Shown: positions 24,027 to 32,097 of the stretch, in pieces | Layout: each line of letters begins with the position of its first letter | Numbering within the stretch: position 1 is the stretch's first letter | Assembly (NCBI GenBank): GCA_964523295.1 | Contig: CAZGAH010000025.1 | Coordinates: 1 to 50,811 of the forward strand | Reading direction: 5' to 3' | DNA: 50,811 nt | Source of the DNA: CAZGAH01 sp964523295 | GTDB lineage: Bacteria; Desulfobacterota; Desulfovibrionia; Desulfovibrionales; Desulfovibrionaceae | Program-made: the position numbers and the translations under genes | Notes under the pieces: model-generated | Database searches by the model: none | Told to the model about the DNA's origin: nothing | Seen by the model: the letters and a program-made list of their open reading frames with translations, nothing else

Positions 24027-26612
24027 TCAGGGCTGCGGTTCTATGTCGGCGCTGTCCACGGCCTGTGTCGCCCGGTCGCGCTCCTGCTCCAGCGGAGGGA
24101 GCAGCTGACGGATGGCGTGCTCGTCCCTGTCACGGCCGGCGTGTTCGATAAACTCGGCGAGAAGACTACAGCGCTCGGCGCCGACCGTGGCGAATATACT
24201 TTTCTGCGAATGCGCCTCGATGATCAGGCTGTCCCAGTCGCCGGCGTCGAAATACTGCTTCAGGCGGGCAAGACGCTCGTCGATCGTCTCAAGAAAAAAG
24301 GTCACTGTCTGACGATAGAGTTCCGTATCGCCGTCAAACCGCTCGAGAGCGCGCCGGCGGTTCATGACCGGTACGTCATCGATATTGCCCCTTCCGGGAG
24401 GTAAGGTTGCTGTTGGCGTGCTCGGGGTCGGCCCGAGGTTCCCCACATTCGCCGCCTGAGCAAGCTGCAACAGCGTTGTCCGTATTTCGCGCAAATCGAG
24501 CGGTTTGGACAGATATCCATCCATGCCCGCGGCCAGACAACGGTCACGGTACCCCTGCGTGGCGTGCGCCGTCATGGCATAAATGGGCAGCGCGATGTTG
24601 GCCTTCCCGGCATTGCCGGTACGGATGCGCTGCGTGGTCTCGAAACCGTCCATGACAGGCATTTCAATATCCATGAAAACGAGATCGCAGGGCTCGCTAC
24701 TGAGCAGGTCGAGTGCCTCATAGCCGTCGGCAGCCAAGGCGACGCGCTGGCCCAGTTTTTCGAGCAAGGCACGGGCGACCTTGCGGTTGCCCGGATTATC
24801 CTCCACGACCAGGATGTTCAGCCGCGGCAGCGGCGAGTACACTTCCGCCACGGTTTCGACGTAGGGCAGACAGCTCGACCCTGCAGAGAGACCGAGCAGC
24901 ACGTGGAACGAAAACATGGCCCCATGCCCCAACTCGCTTTCGATCTGTATGCTCCCGCCCATCATTTCCACGAGCTGTTTGGAAATAGCCAGCCCCAACC
25001 CGGTGCCCCCGAAGCGACGGGTTGTGGATTCCTCGGCCTGGCTGAAGATATCGAACAAACGACTCTGAAAATCTTTGGCAATGCCGATGCCCGTATCGCG
25101 AACCGACACAAGGAGCCGAAAACGCTCTTGTTGCGTGACATCGCGCTCCACGTTGCCACGGGCCTCGACCGCAACCTGGCCTCGCTCGGTAAATTTAATG
25201 GCATTGCCAACCAGGTTGATGATGATCTGGCGCAATCGGTTGGCATCACCCAGGACGATATCCGGGAGCGGCTCGTGGATGGTCACGGTAAGGTCGATGC
25301 CCTTGTTGCGGGCCTGCGGACGCAAGGCTGAGACCGTTGCCTGGATGCAGGAACGCAGATCAAAGGGAACGGATTCGAGGCTGAGCCGCTGCGCCTCGAT
25401 TCGGGAAAAATCCAGAATGTCGTTGAGCAGCGCGAGCAGGTGCCTGGCCGCTTCGTCGGCGGATTCGAGAAAGTCGCGCTGCTGCGGATCGAGCCCGGTT
25501 TCCAGCACCAGTTCGGTCAGATTGATGACGGCGTTCATGGGGGTGCGGATTTCGTGACTCATCTTGGCCAGAAATTCGCTTTTGGCCCTGTTGGCTTTCT
25601 CCGCGGAGGTCTTGGCTGCCAGAATGTCCTCCTCGAACTCCTGCCTCTGGATGGCCAGGGCGTACAGACTGGCAAGCCGGCGAACAATGGCCAGATCCTT
25701 GACCGTATAGGGTCGGTCGGCATTGGCCAGGGCAATCTGGCCCGCCACGCGGCTGCCGATAAGCACGGGCGAGGAGAGAAAGTTATCAACAGGGACATGC
25801 CCGGTCGGGGTCCCTGAAGAGCGCGGATCGTGCGCCGGATCGTTCGACATGACCGCCTTGCCACGCGTCAGCACCCAGCCCCACAATCCGGAAAAATGCG
25901 TAAAGACCATCGACTTTCCCGGAACATCGCACTCGTCCCAGATATCCGTCGACATGGTATGGGCATGAAAATGACCGGTTGCACGCTCGATGCTGCCGAC
26001 AAAGCCGTACCGACTACCGGTCATGGTTTTCGCTGCCTGAAGGACGGCCTGGGACAGGGTCTCGATTCGAGCTGTCTTGAGCAGCGATATCGCCAGGCGA
26101 AAATACATCCTTTCGGTTTCGCGCTGGCGTTGCAGCGTTGCCTTGGCCTTGAGCAGCTCGTCAATACTGTCACGCTGAAGGGCAACGTCGGAAATGGCCT
26201 CGCTGGTGGCCGTCAGCCTGGCGCCGAGCCGGACAAGTGCCCGCAATCGTGCTACGGCCAGCGACGGATGCAACGGTTCGGCCAGGCATTCGACTGCCCC
26301 GGCGGCAAAGGAGGAGAGCATCGCTGCGGAGACGTCAGGAATCCCGGCCCCGAACAACAGCACCAGAGGGGGGACCCCGGAACCGTATGCGTTCCGGAAT
26401 CGGTCGCAGAGCGTAGGACCGTCCAGCCCGTTCCAGCCAACCCGGGCCAGGACGAGTGCGGGTGCAGCCCCCGTGACAACAGCGGCAGCCGCTCTGGACG
26501 AATCTTCGACCTGAACGAGGCATCCGTGGCGCACGGAATCGACCAGGTGCAACAAAACCGTGTCGTCGGCTTCGCACAGAAGCAGCAGGAAGGGCCTGGC
26601 GTCAGCGTTCAT
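24027..26612 (-). CDS. hybrid sensor histidine kinase with degenerate receiver, GAF, REC and HPt domains
   Basis: An 861-residue cytoplasmic phosphorelay protein. Order: a receiver-like domain (about 5-125) that lacks the phosphoacceptor Asp (LVLARVGWNGLDG replaces LxDxxMPxxDG); GAF (about 170-325); HisKA with FLAKMSHEIRTPMNAV (His near 360); HATPase (about 460-575; NLVGNAIKFT, DTGIGIA, FGGTGLGLAISKQLV); REC (about 600-720) with VFMDIEMPVMDGFETT; and HPt (about 760-850) with EAHSQKSIFATVGA. The receiver and HPt should pass phosphate on to an uncoded partner. No membrane segment is seen, so the input is intracellular. The ATG at 26612 has GAGG 6 bases upstream; a TTG at 26627 is less likely. 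No cognate regulator is adjacent. Confidence 0.9.
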   Translation of the reverse strand: MNADARPFLLLLCEADDTVLLHLVDSVRHGCLVQVEDSSRAAAAVVTGAAPALVLARVGWNGLDGPTLCDRFRNAYGSGVPPLVLLFGAGIPDVSAAMLSSFAAGAVECLAEPLHPSLAVARLRALVRLGARLTATSEAISDVALQRDSIDELLKAKATLQRQRETERMYFRLAISLLKTARIETLSQAVLQAAKTMTGSRYGFVGSIERATGHFHAHTMSTDIWDECDVPGKSMVFTHFSGLWGWVLTRGKAVMSNDPAHDPRSSGTPTGHVPVDNFLSSPVLIGSRVAGQIALANADRPYTVKDLAIVRRLASLYALAIQRQEFEEDILAAKTSAEKANRAKSEFLAKMSHEIRTPMNAVINLTELVLETGLDPQQRDFLESADEAARHLLALLNDILDFSRIEAQRLSLESVPFDLRSCIQATVSALRPQARNKGIDLTVTIHEPLPDIVLGDANRLRQIIINLVGNAIKFTERGQVAVEARGNVERDVTQQERFRLLVSVRDTGIGIAKDFQSRLFDIFSQAEESTTRRFGGTGLGLAISKQLVEMMGGSIQIESELGHGAMFSFHVLLGLSAGSSCLPYVETVAEVYSPLPRLNILVVEDNPGNRKVARALLEKLGQRVALAADGYEALDLLSSEPCDLVFMDIEMPVMDGFETTQRIRTGNAGKANIALPIYAMTAHATQGYRDRCLAAGMDGYLSKPLDLREIRTTLLQLAQAANVGNLGPTPSTPTATLPPGRGNIDDVPVMNRRRALERFDGDTELYRQTVTFFLETIDERLARLKQYFDAGDWDSLIIEAHSQKSIFATVGAERCSLLAEFIEHAGRDRDEHAIRQLLPPLEQERDRATQAVDSADIEPQP

Positions 26613-26856
26613 ACGTTGCCTCGGCAAAGCGACCGGGTTAATGTCAGAACCTGTCGAAAACGTACGCCGGCGTGATCATCCTTCCGCAGAATACCTCTCC
26701 AATTGAAAAGAGAAAGACAGCGTCAGGCGACGCATTGCCGTATCTGTATCCTGAACATGATGTTGCTGTCAATTGAACATCAGGAAACGAGCAGGATCGT
26801 CCGATCACAATGAACGATCGAATCAGGCGGAGAATAACGATTTTGTAGGTCGTGGA

Positions 26857-27759
26857 TTACACCTGCATATCCAGCGCAACGCCTCGCGGCAGCGCCGATA
26901 CATAGGCGGCGCTGCCGTTCGGTCCGGTTGGTGCTCCGGCAAGGGCGGCGCCGAGCATCACGTCCGCCTCTGCCACGTCCATCGGCGCAGCCGTAGGATT
27001 CAGCGGCTGCTGCGTTGCCAGGTATTCCGCAGCGCGTACCACACCTCTGCGCAGCGAGGCCGCTTTCAGCCCCCCCTCTTCGACGCTCTGGCCAATGATA
27101 TCCAGAACCGACGCCGCCACGTCCTCGCCGAACTGCATCCCGATTTCCTCCACGGCCTGACCCAGGGCCGGAGGCAACGCGCCCGCGCCCCCTCCGGCGC
27201 TCGCCGCGTAGAATTGTTCGGAAAGGCCGTTGTCGAAGAAGGCATTCAGGGCATTGTTCACGTCGCCGTTGAAAAAGGCCATAACCTTGTCGCCGGCGGC
27301 TACGCCAAAATTTCGATCAATGAATTTGAGCCCGGACAGCAGCCCGTCGGCCAGCTTCTCTTCGGTCAGTTCTCCTGATCCGACATGCTGATAGACCAGC
27401 CCCATGGTCGCCGTAGCCGCCTGATCGCCGAAGTTGTCGCGAACAAAGTTCACCGCGCGCTCCAACGAGCCCGCCAGGTCGTTCGCCTCTGCCGCACGCT
27501 CCTCCACGGCCAACTGCGGGTCGGATGTCGCCGCAGCCGGTACGGAGGCACCCGCCTCGTCGACAGCCCCCGGCTCAGCCGTTGCCGTCGCATTTTTCGG
27601 CACCTGAGCCAGTCGCCGGGCCATGTCCACGGCAAAACCCTGCGTAGCAGCTCTGCTGTCCGAGTCGGGTCGCAGGCCAGCGGCTATGCCGTTCGCCGGT
27701 TTCCGTCCAGACCAGTCAATCTGCGTGGGCAGCGTGTGGAGTGCGTCGAGAACGTTCAT
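26857..27759 (-). CDS. unknown protein in the sigma-28 flaG operon
   Basis: A 300-residue protein, not recognised. The first about 90 residues are low-complexity and rich in Ala, Pro and Glu. Residues about 95-200 are helical with repeated NFGD/NFG-type turns (VNFVRDNFGDQAA, FIDRNFGVAAGD, FNGDVNNALNAFFDNG). No signal peptide or membrane segment is visible. It lies 137 bases downstream of flaG on the same strand with no obvious terminator between, so the sigma-28 promoter at 28333 probably drives it. That makes a role in the late flagellar or filament apparatus likely, though the sequence alone does not show which. AAGGGG lies 11 bases before the ATG. Confidence 0.65.
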   Translation of the reverse strand: MNVLDALHTLPTQIDWSGRKPANGIAAGLRPDSDSRAATQGFAVDMARRLAQVPKNATATAEPGAVDEAGASVPAAATSDPQLAVEERAAEANDLAGSLERAVNFVRDNFGDQAATATMGLVYQHVGSGELTEEKLADGLLSGLKFIDRNFGVAAGDKVMAFFNGDVNNALNAFFDNGLSEQFYAASAGGGAGALPPALGQAVEEIGMQFGEDVAASVLDIIGQSVEEGGLKAASLRRGVVRAAEYLATQQPLNPTAAPMDVAEADVMLGAALAGAPTGPNGSAAYVSALPRGVALDMQV

Positions 27760-27896
27760 GACCCTGCCATCCCCTTTTCAACTCGCGTCATATACTCTTT
27801 TTCGACCGGCACCGACATTACTTGAGCCCTTGACGCTGAAAAAGACACCGATGAAATGCTTTTCACGACACCATTTCCGGCTCCGATGCGGGCGGG

Positions 27897-28271
27897 TCAG
27901 ACGGCCCGATCGAGGAATCCGCGGGCAAAATCCTTGAGCGAAGTCGAGAGCTTGAGCAATTCGTCCGATGGCACCTTGCGGATCACCTTATCGCTTTGCG
28001 CGTCGATCATCTCGACCTGAATCTGTCCCGACTCCTCGCGCAGCGTGAATTTCAGCTCCAGACCCTGCTTTTCCAGATGTTGTTGCAGATTGGCCAGAAC
28101 CTCTTTGACGTTTTCCCGGCGATCTCCGGCCAGATCGTCAGATTCTTCATGCCTTACATGAAGTTCCAGACGATGCTGACGCTTCTGCTCAGCTGGCTGT
28201 CGGGTATAGTCATCCGTTGCGTTGGCAAGCACCGGGTGCACGGCGGATAGTTCTTTTGCGAAGGCTTCCAT
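27897..28271 (-). CDS. flaG: FlaG family flagellar protein
   Basis: A 124-residue FlaG protein. The conserved C-terminal domain is clear: an amphipathic helix (VKEVLANLQQHLEKQGLEL), then FTLREESGQIQVEMIDAQ and VIRKVPSDELLKLSTSLKD. FlaG affects filament length in polar flagella, with the mechanism unsettled. The ATG at 28271 is chosen because GGGAGG lies 8 bases upstream; a GTG at 28280 and an ATG at 28277 sit too close to that site. The sigma-28 promoter at 28333-28359 places the start of transcription about 55 bases upstream. Confidence 0.88.
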   Translation of the reverse strand: MEAFAKELSAVHPVLANATDDYTRQPAEQKRQHRLELHVRHEESDDLAGDRRENVKEVLANLQQHLEKQGLELKFTLREESGQIQVEMIDAQSDKVIRKVPSDELLKLSTSLKDFARGFLDRAV

Positions 28272-28332
28272 GGTCATCACCTCCCGCGTTGGGGGCGCTC
28301 CCTCCCCAGAGAGCGATTCATTCTTGACCTAT

Positions 28333-28359
28333 TGATCGGCCAAGAAAAAAATAACTTTA
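28333..28359 (-). promoter_or_regulatory. sigma-28 (FliA) promoter of flaG
   Basis: On the minus strand, TAAA (28356-28359), exactly 15 bases, then GCCGATCA (28333-28340). This is a match to TAAA-N15-GCCGATAA with one mismatch. Transcription would start near 28325 and read flaG and the gene at 26857-27759. Confidence 0.85.
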
Positions 28360-28414
28360 GGTCAGGGAGGGAATACGACGGGTGGAACGGATTCTGGCCT
28401 TCCAGAGCGCTGGG

Positions 28415-29944
28415 CTACGGCGTCACATCGTCCACGGTCGGGATATGTCCGAAGAGCAGCGTGGCGTTATCGTCATACAGCACGCGCCAGGACGGATCGC
28501 TCAGGAGCAGCGGCGCTACGGCCTCTGTTTTCCGGATAAGAATGAAATCAGCGCCATAGCGCTCGAGATACTCCCGCCAACGCGGCGTGGCGTAGAGAAA
28601 GTCAAAATAGGCCTGGATGACCTCGTCAGGGTAGATATTGCGAAAACGCCCGTCCATCCCCACGCGGATTCCTGGCGACAGCGTCCACAGCGCGTAGGAG
28701 CCCCATTGCAGGGTCGGAAGCAGGCGGCCTCGGCCCCCTGTCCCGGCGAGATAGCGCAGGGCGCCTTTGGGATACCCGACGACACGATCCGCTCCCGACA
28801 GGCTCGCCGCATCGGGGACCTCCAGTCGCAAGGGGCGGACGCTCAACGCCTGTCCCAGCCACCAGCCACTAAGCGCGAGCGACAGCAGAACCAGCGAAAT
28901 GGCGACGAAGAGGCGAAATCGCGTCCCTCCGGACGCGCGCGGGCGGGAGGACAAGGCGCGCGTAAGCATTGCCGGGACGTATACCGCGCTGGAAAGCATG
29001 AAATAGGTCTCGTGCCTGATATTCTTAACGGACAGGGCCGCCGTGAAGGCCAGTACGCCCAGGGCCACCCAGTCCCTGACCGGGGAGACGATGCCGAGCA
29101 GCAGCACCAGCGTGGCGACGCCGAGCACCAGCCCGACGTTGGCGTACATTCCGTCTGCCAGGGCCTGCGGCAAGGACTTCCACTCCTCGACAACGGCGGG
29201 CGTATGGGCCATTTCCTCCAGAACATACGCCCAATAGTCGACACCGTAGGGCGTTGCCAGCGTAGCCAGCAACAGGGCAGCCAGCAACGCAGCCCAGGGC
29301 CAGACGCGTCGCTGACGCCAGGCGCAGCCGACGCAATAGATCCCGGCGGGCCAGTGGCCGGAAAAAACGCCCGCGTGCAGATTGGCCCAGAGCGCATAGA
29401 GGGGCACGAGCAGCAACGCGCATGACCAGTGCTTTCCGTCGCGCGCGGACTCCAGGCACCAGATGGCGGCCGCGTAGTTGAGAAACGACCAGAGCTGTCC
29501 TCGCAGCGGCATATATCCGATACTCAGCCCGCAGCCGGCCAGCAGCAACCCCAGCGCAGCGCTCCGGGCATCTGCGCCGGCCCTGCGCGCGGCCAGCAAC
29601 AGAAGAGCGCCGGTGGCGAGTCCGAGCGCGTACTTCAGAACCTGAAGTCCGGCCCCGCCAGCCCAATCCCAGACACTATAATAGATAAGGGAACTGAGCC
29701 AGTTGTGCGCCACCCAGACCGGCTTGACCGGCGTATAGGCAAATACGTCGGTGAAGGGAAAACAGCCGGTCTCGATAAACAGACGACCAAAGGCGAGATG
29801 GGACCAGAGGTCGGGATCGGCGCGCGTCAGGGTTATCCGGAAAAACAAATGGCAGAAGGCCGCGAGCGTCAACGCCCGGGCAATCCAGTCGCGCGAGTGC
29901 GGTATCCCCGGGCCTCCGTCGGGACTGAAAGACGCTTTGCTCAT
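28415..29944 (-). CDS. polytopic membrane protein, GT-C-like
   Basis: A 509-residue protein with about ten to twelve hydrophobic helices (e.g. ALTLAAFCHLFFRI, YALGLATGALLLLAA, WAALLAALLLATLATPYG, VGLVLGVATLVLLLGIV) and a soluble C-terminal 120 residues. An early DPDLWSHLAFGR acidic motif after the first helix resembles the DxD-like loop of GT-C glycosyltransferases and of related uncharacterised membrane proteins. Acceptor and donor are unknown. It follows 56 bases past the sigma-28 promoter on the opposite side, so it is a separate unit with its own upstream region. Neighbours do not define its role. Confidence 0.6.
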   Translation of the reverse strand: MSKASFSPDGGPGIPHSRDWIARALTLAAFCHLFFRITLTRADPDLWSHLAFGRLFIETGCFPFTDVFAYTPVKPVWVAHNWLSSLIYYSVWDWAGGAGLQVLKYALGLATGALLLLAARRAGADARSAALGLLLAGCGLSIGYMPLRGQLWSFLNYAAAIWCLESARDGKHWSCALLLVPLYALWANLHAGVFSGHWPAGIYCVGCAWRQRRVWPWAALLAALLLATLATPYGVDYWAYVLEEMAHTPAVVEEWKSLPQALADGMYANVGLVLGVATLVLLLGIVSPVRDWVALGVLAFTAALSVKNIRHETYFMLSSAVYVPAMLTRALSSRPRASGGTRFRLFVAISLVLLSLALSGWWLGQALSVRPLRLEVPDAASLSGADRVVGYPKGALRYLAGTGGRGRLLPTLQWGSYALWTLSPGIRVGMDGRFRNIYPDEVIQAYFDFLYATPRWREYLERYGADFILIRKTEAVAPLLLSDPSWRVLYDDNATLLFGHIPTVDDVTP

Positions 29945-30054
29945 GCGCCAACCGTATACACTCGCGAGCCCGAACTCGGGGGACGGCCCCTTGCCCTTCG
30001 ACTCGCGGTCGCCTCCATAATCAACGCACGCAACACCCGGCGGGGCGGTGACGG

Positions 30055-30270
30055 TCAGGAAGTCGCGGCCTGGCGGGAACGCTGTCCCTGCTTCCAGGCG
30101 CCAAGCGGAATGGACTCCTCAATGAGCATGATCGGGATGTCATCCCGTATGGGATAGACCACGCCGCAGGGGGCGTTGCAGATCAAACCGTCGCCCGCGG
30201 GCGTGAGATGCAGCTCGCCCTTGCATTTCGGACAAGCCAGGATGTCGAGAAGGTCTTTACTGAGAGCCAT
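30055..30270 (-). CDS. Trm112 family zinc-ribbon protein
   Basis: A 71-residue Trm112-family protein. The core is LLDILACPKCKGELHLTP, then LICNAPCGVVYPIRDDIPIM, giving two cysteine pairs (CPKC and CNAPC) and the conserved YPIRDDIPIML end. In eukaryotes and archaea Trm112 activates methyltransferases; bacterial versions (YcaR-like) are found beside lipid A or nucleotide-sugar genes and their role is not settled. GAGGAATAAC precedes the ATG at a good distance. Confidence 0.85.
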   Translation of the reverse strand: MALSKDLLDILACPKCKGELHLTPAGDGLICNAPCGVVYPIRDDIPIMLIEESIPLGAWKQGQRSRQAATS

Positions 30271-30330
30271 ACGTTATTCCTCCGCTGCGTGATCCTTCGC
30301 GCTGTCCGAACGGAAACAGGTCGGCGAATT

Positions 30331-31164
30331 TTAAAGTTGTCCCTGATGCAACCGTTCCAGAACCAGGGGGTCCGCCCGGCAGGGATTAAGTCCGGGGCGG
30401 GGCAGATCGAGCGCTCTGGACGCCGCAAACGGCGTTTGCGCGAGGTGGCGGTTGTAGGCCAGAGTCGCCAGATATTCAAGACTCAGGACATCCTCGACGT
30501 TATAGGCGAGCAGCGTTTGCAGCACGGCCTCGTCGCCGCTCCGCTCGTACGCCCGCCACAGCCGGACGGCATCCCAGCCGTCCACGCCGACAAGCATTCC
30601 CCGATCCAGCCCCGCGCACTGCTCACAGCCTTTGAGCCCGCCCTTCATGCCCAGGGCACCCAGGACGTAGCGCAAATCGAGATGTGCCTGCGGGAAGGAC
30701 AGGTCCAGAGACCGGCTGAGAAAGGGAATGTCGAAACTCTTGCCGTTATAGGTCACGAGCAGCGCATAGGCGGCGATGTCGGCGGCGAAGGCATCCAGAT
30801 TCCGACCCTGGACATATGTGCGTACCTGGCGACCGTCGTAAAGAGCGATGGTCGTCACCGCATCGCTGCCGGGGCTCAGTCCGGTCGTCTCGATGTCCAC
30901 GAAAGCGGTCCGGTCGCGAAAGTCTGCGAACAGGCGCCAGGCCTGACTGCCGGGCAGCCGCTCCGCGAACCAGGCGGCATCGCCCTCCGCGTATCGGGAT
31001 GAGGAGAGGTGAACGTACTCCCTGATCCGACTAGCGATACGGGCGGAGCACGGCCAGGCATCGCAACCCGCGGCATCCTCCCACACGCGTATGCCCGCCT
31101 GCCAGAGCCTGACTTCCGTGGTCAACCCCAGGGATGGAATATGACAAAAGGTATGTTGCAACAC
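30331..31164 (-). CDS. YprB-like ribonuclease H-fold exonuclease
   Basis: A 277-residue protein of the RNase_H_2 / DEDD exonuclease-like family. The N-terminus HTFCHIPSLGLTTEVRLWQAGI and the catalytic acidic residues in FVDIETTGLSPG (near 92), YNGKSFDIPFL (near 140) and YNVEDVLSLEYL (near 226) are visible. Members act on single-stranded nucleic acid ends; the physiological substrate is unknown. The GTG start has no clear ribosome-binding site. The gene ends about 60 bases before the Trm112-like gene. Confidence 0.82.
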   Translation of the reverse strand: MLQHTFCHIPSLGLTTEVRLWQAGIRVWEDAAGCDAWPCSARIASRIREYVHLSSSRYAEGDAAWFAERLPGSQAWRLFADFRDRTAFVDIETTGLSPGSDAVTTIALYDGRQVRTYVQGRNLDAFAADIAAYALLVTYNGKSFDIPFLSRSLDLSFPQAHLDLRYVLGALGMKGGLKGCEQCAGLDRGMLVGVDGWDAVRLWRAYERSGDEAVLQTLLAYNVEDVLSLEYLATLAYNRHLAQTPFAASRALDLPRPGLNPCRADPLVLERLHQGQL

Positions 31165-31183
31165 GCGCGACGTATAGAACAGA

Positions 31184-31207
31184 GACGAGGCGAGGGCAAG
31201 CCTCGTC
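31184..31207. terminator. hairpin between two minus-strand genes
   Basis: GACGAGG (31184-31190) pairs with CCTCGTC (31201-31207). A second stem, GCCTGC with GCAGGC, follows at about 31221-31248. They sit between the short gene ending at 31270 and the exonuclease start at 31164. There is no T-tract, so termination is a guess. Confidence 0.3.
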
Positions 31208-31269
31208 GGAGAGGGCGGGATGCCTGCGGGTCGCTGGTACGGGCAGGCGCTATCCGGACGCTGATGACC

Positions 31270-31437
31270 TCAGACCGTGACGTTGGCTAATTCGCCGCGG
31301 TCGTTGTCGTCGGTGTGGTAGTTCCAGTAATAGCGATCATCGGACGTGGGCTCGTATTCGCGCGTCCGGCCCATGGAAAAATTGGTGGGATCCATTTCCA
31401 TGAGTCCTTGAGACCAGGCAATCGAAATGTATTCCAT
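31270..31437 (-). CDS. short hypothetical protein
   Basis: A 55-residue frame, not recognised, starting MEYISIAWSQGLMEMDPTN and ending in an acidic, Tyr-rich stretch (DDRYYWNYHTDDNDRGELAN). GAGG lies 8 bases before the ATG. The composition (Asp/Tyr/Trp-rich, no hydrophobic run) is unlike a random frame in this genome, and the flanking region upstream is AT-rich as a promoter would be. No function is inferred. Confidence 0.5.
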   Translation of the reverse strand: MEYISIAWSQGLMEMDPTNFSMGRTREYEPTSDDRYYWNYHTDDNDRGELANVTV

Positions 31438-31591
31438 AGCCGCATCCTCGGATAACGAAGCGGATTGATATAATTATGTTTACAGTATAAGACAGTCCGA
31501 GGCGTTTGGCAAGTGGTTTTGAAAATGACCTTTTTGAAGCAGTCGGCATCGGGTCAGGCCAAATGATGACAAACAAGGCGGGCCTCTTTCC

Positions 31592-32095
31592 ATGAAACGA
31601 ATACTGTATCTGAGCCTCTTGCCGCTCCTGGCGTTCGCGGCGCTGGCCTATGGCGCCGACGGACGCCTGGCCATCCCGAAAGGCGTGAACCCGCCTGGCG
31701 CGGCAAAGCCAGCCATCGTCAAGGGAGAATTCGTCCAAGTGCGCAGTTGTGGCGAGCCGAACTGCGAGCGCATCGGACGGCTGGGACGCGGCGAACGTGT
31801 TCTGGTGCTGGAGACCGTCCGCAACTGGGTCAATGTTCACTCTCTGGATACGGGCACCAAAGGATGGATACGGACCGAAGACCTTTCCGGAATGCAGGTG
31901 CCCGGCCAGGCCGAGGTCACCGCCGCCCGACTGCACCTGCGCGCCTGCGCTGAACGCCGCTGCGAATCCCTGGGCTGGCTGCGGCGGGGAGAAATCGTCA
32001 CGGTGCTCGAACTGGCCGACGGCTGGGCCAAGGTACGCAGCAGCGATCTGGACGCCACGGGCTGGGCCAGTCTGCGCTATTTACGTCTGCTCTAA
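31592..32095 (+). CDS. exported protein with two SH3b domains
   Basis: A 167-residue protein with a Sec signal (MKRILYLSLLPLLAFAALAYG, cleavage near residue 21) and two bacterial SH3 repeats: about 46-98 (VQVRSCGEPNCERIGRLGRG ... GWIRTEDL) and about 110-166 (LHLRACAERRCESLGWLRRG ... GWASLRYL). Each carries a Cys pair that could form a disulfide in the periplasm. SH3b domains bind peptidoglycan or proteins; no enzyme domain is attached, so it is likely a wall-binding adaptor. It ends 2 bases before the AddB-like gene. Confidence 0.82.
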   Translation: MKRILYLSLLPLLAFAALAYGADGRLAIPKGVNPPGAAKPAIVKGEFVQVRSCGEPNCERIGRLGRGERVLVLETVRNWVNVHSLDTGTKGWIRTEDLSGMQVPGQAEVTAARLHLRACAERRCESLGWLRRGEIVTVLELADGWAKVRSSDLDATGWASLRYLRLL

Positions 32096-32097
32096 CC

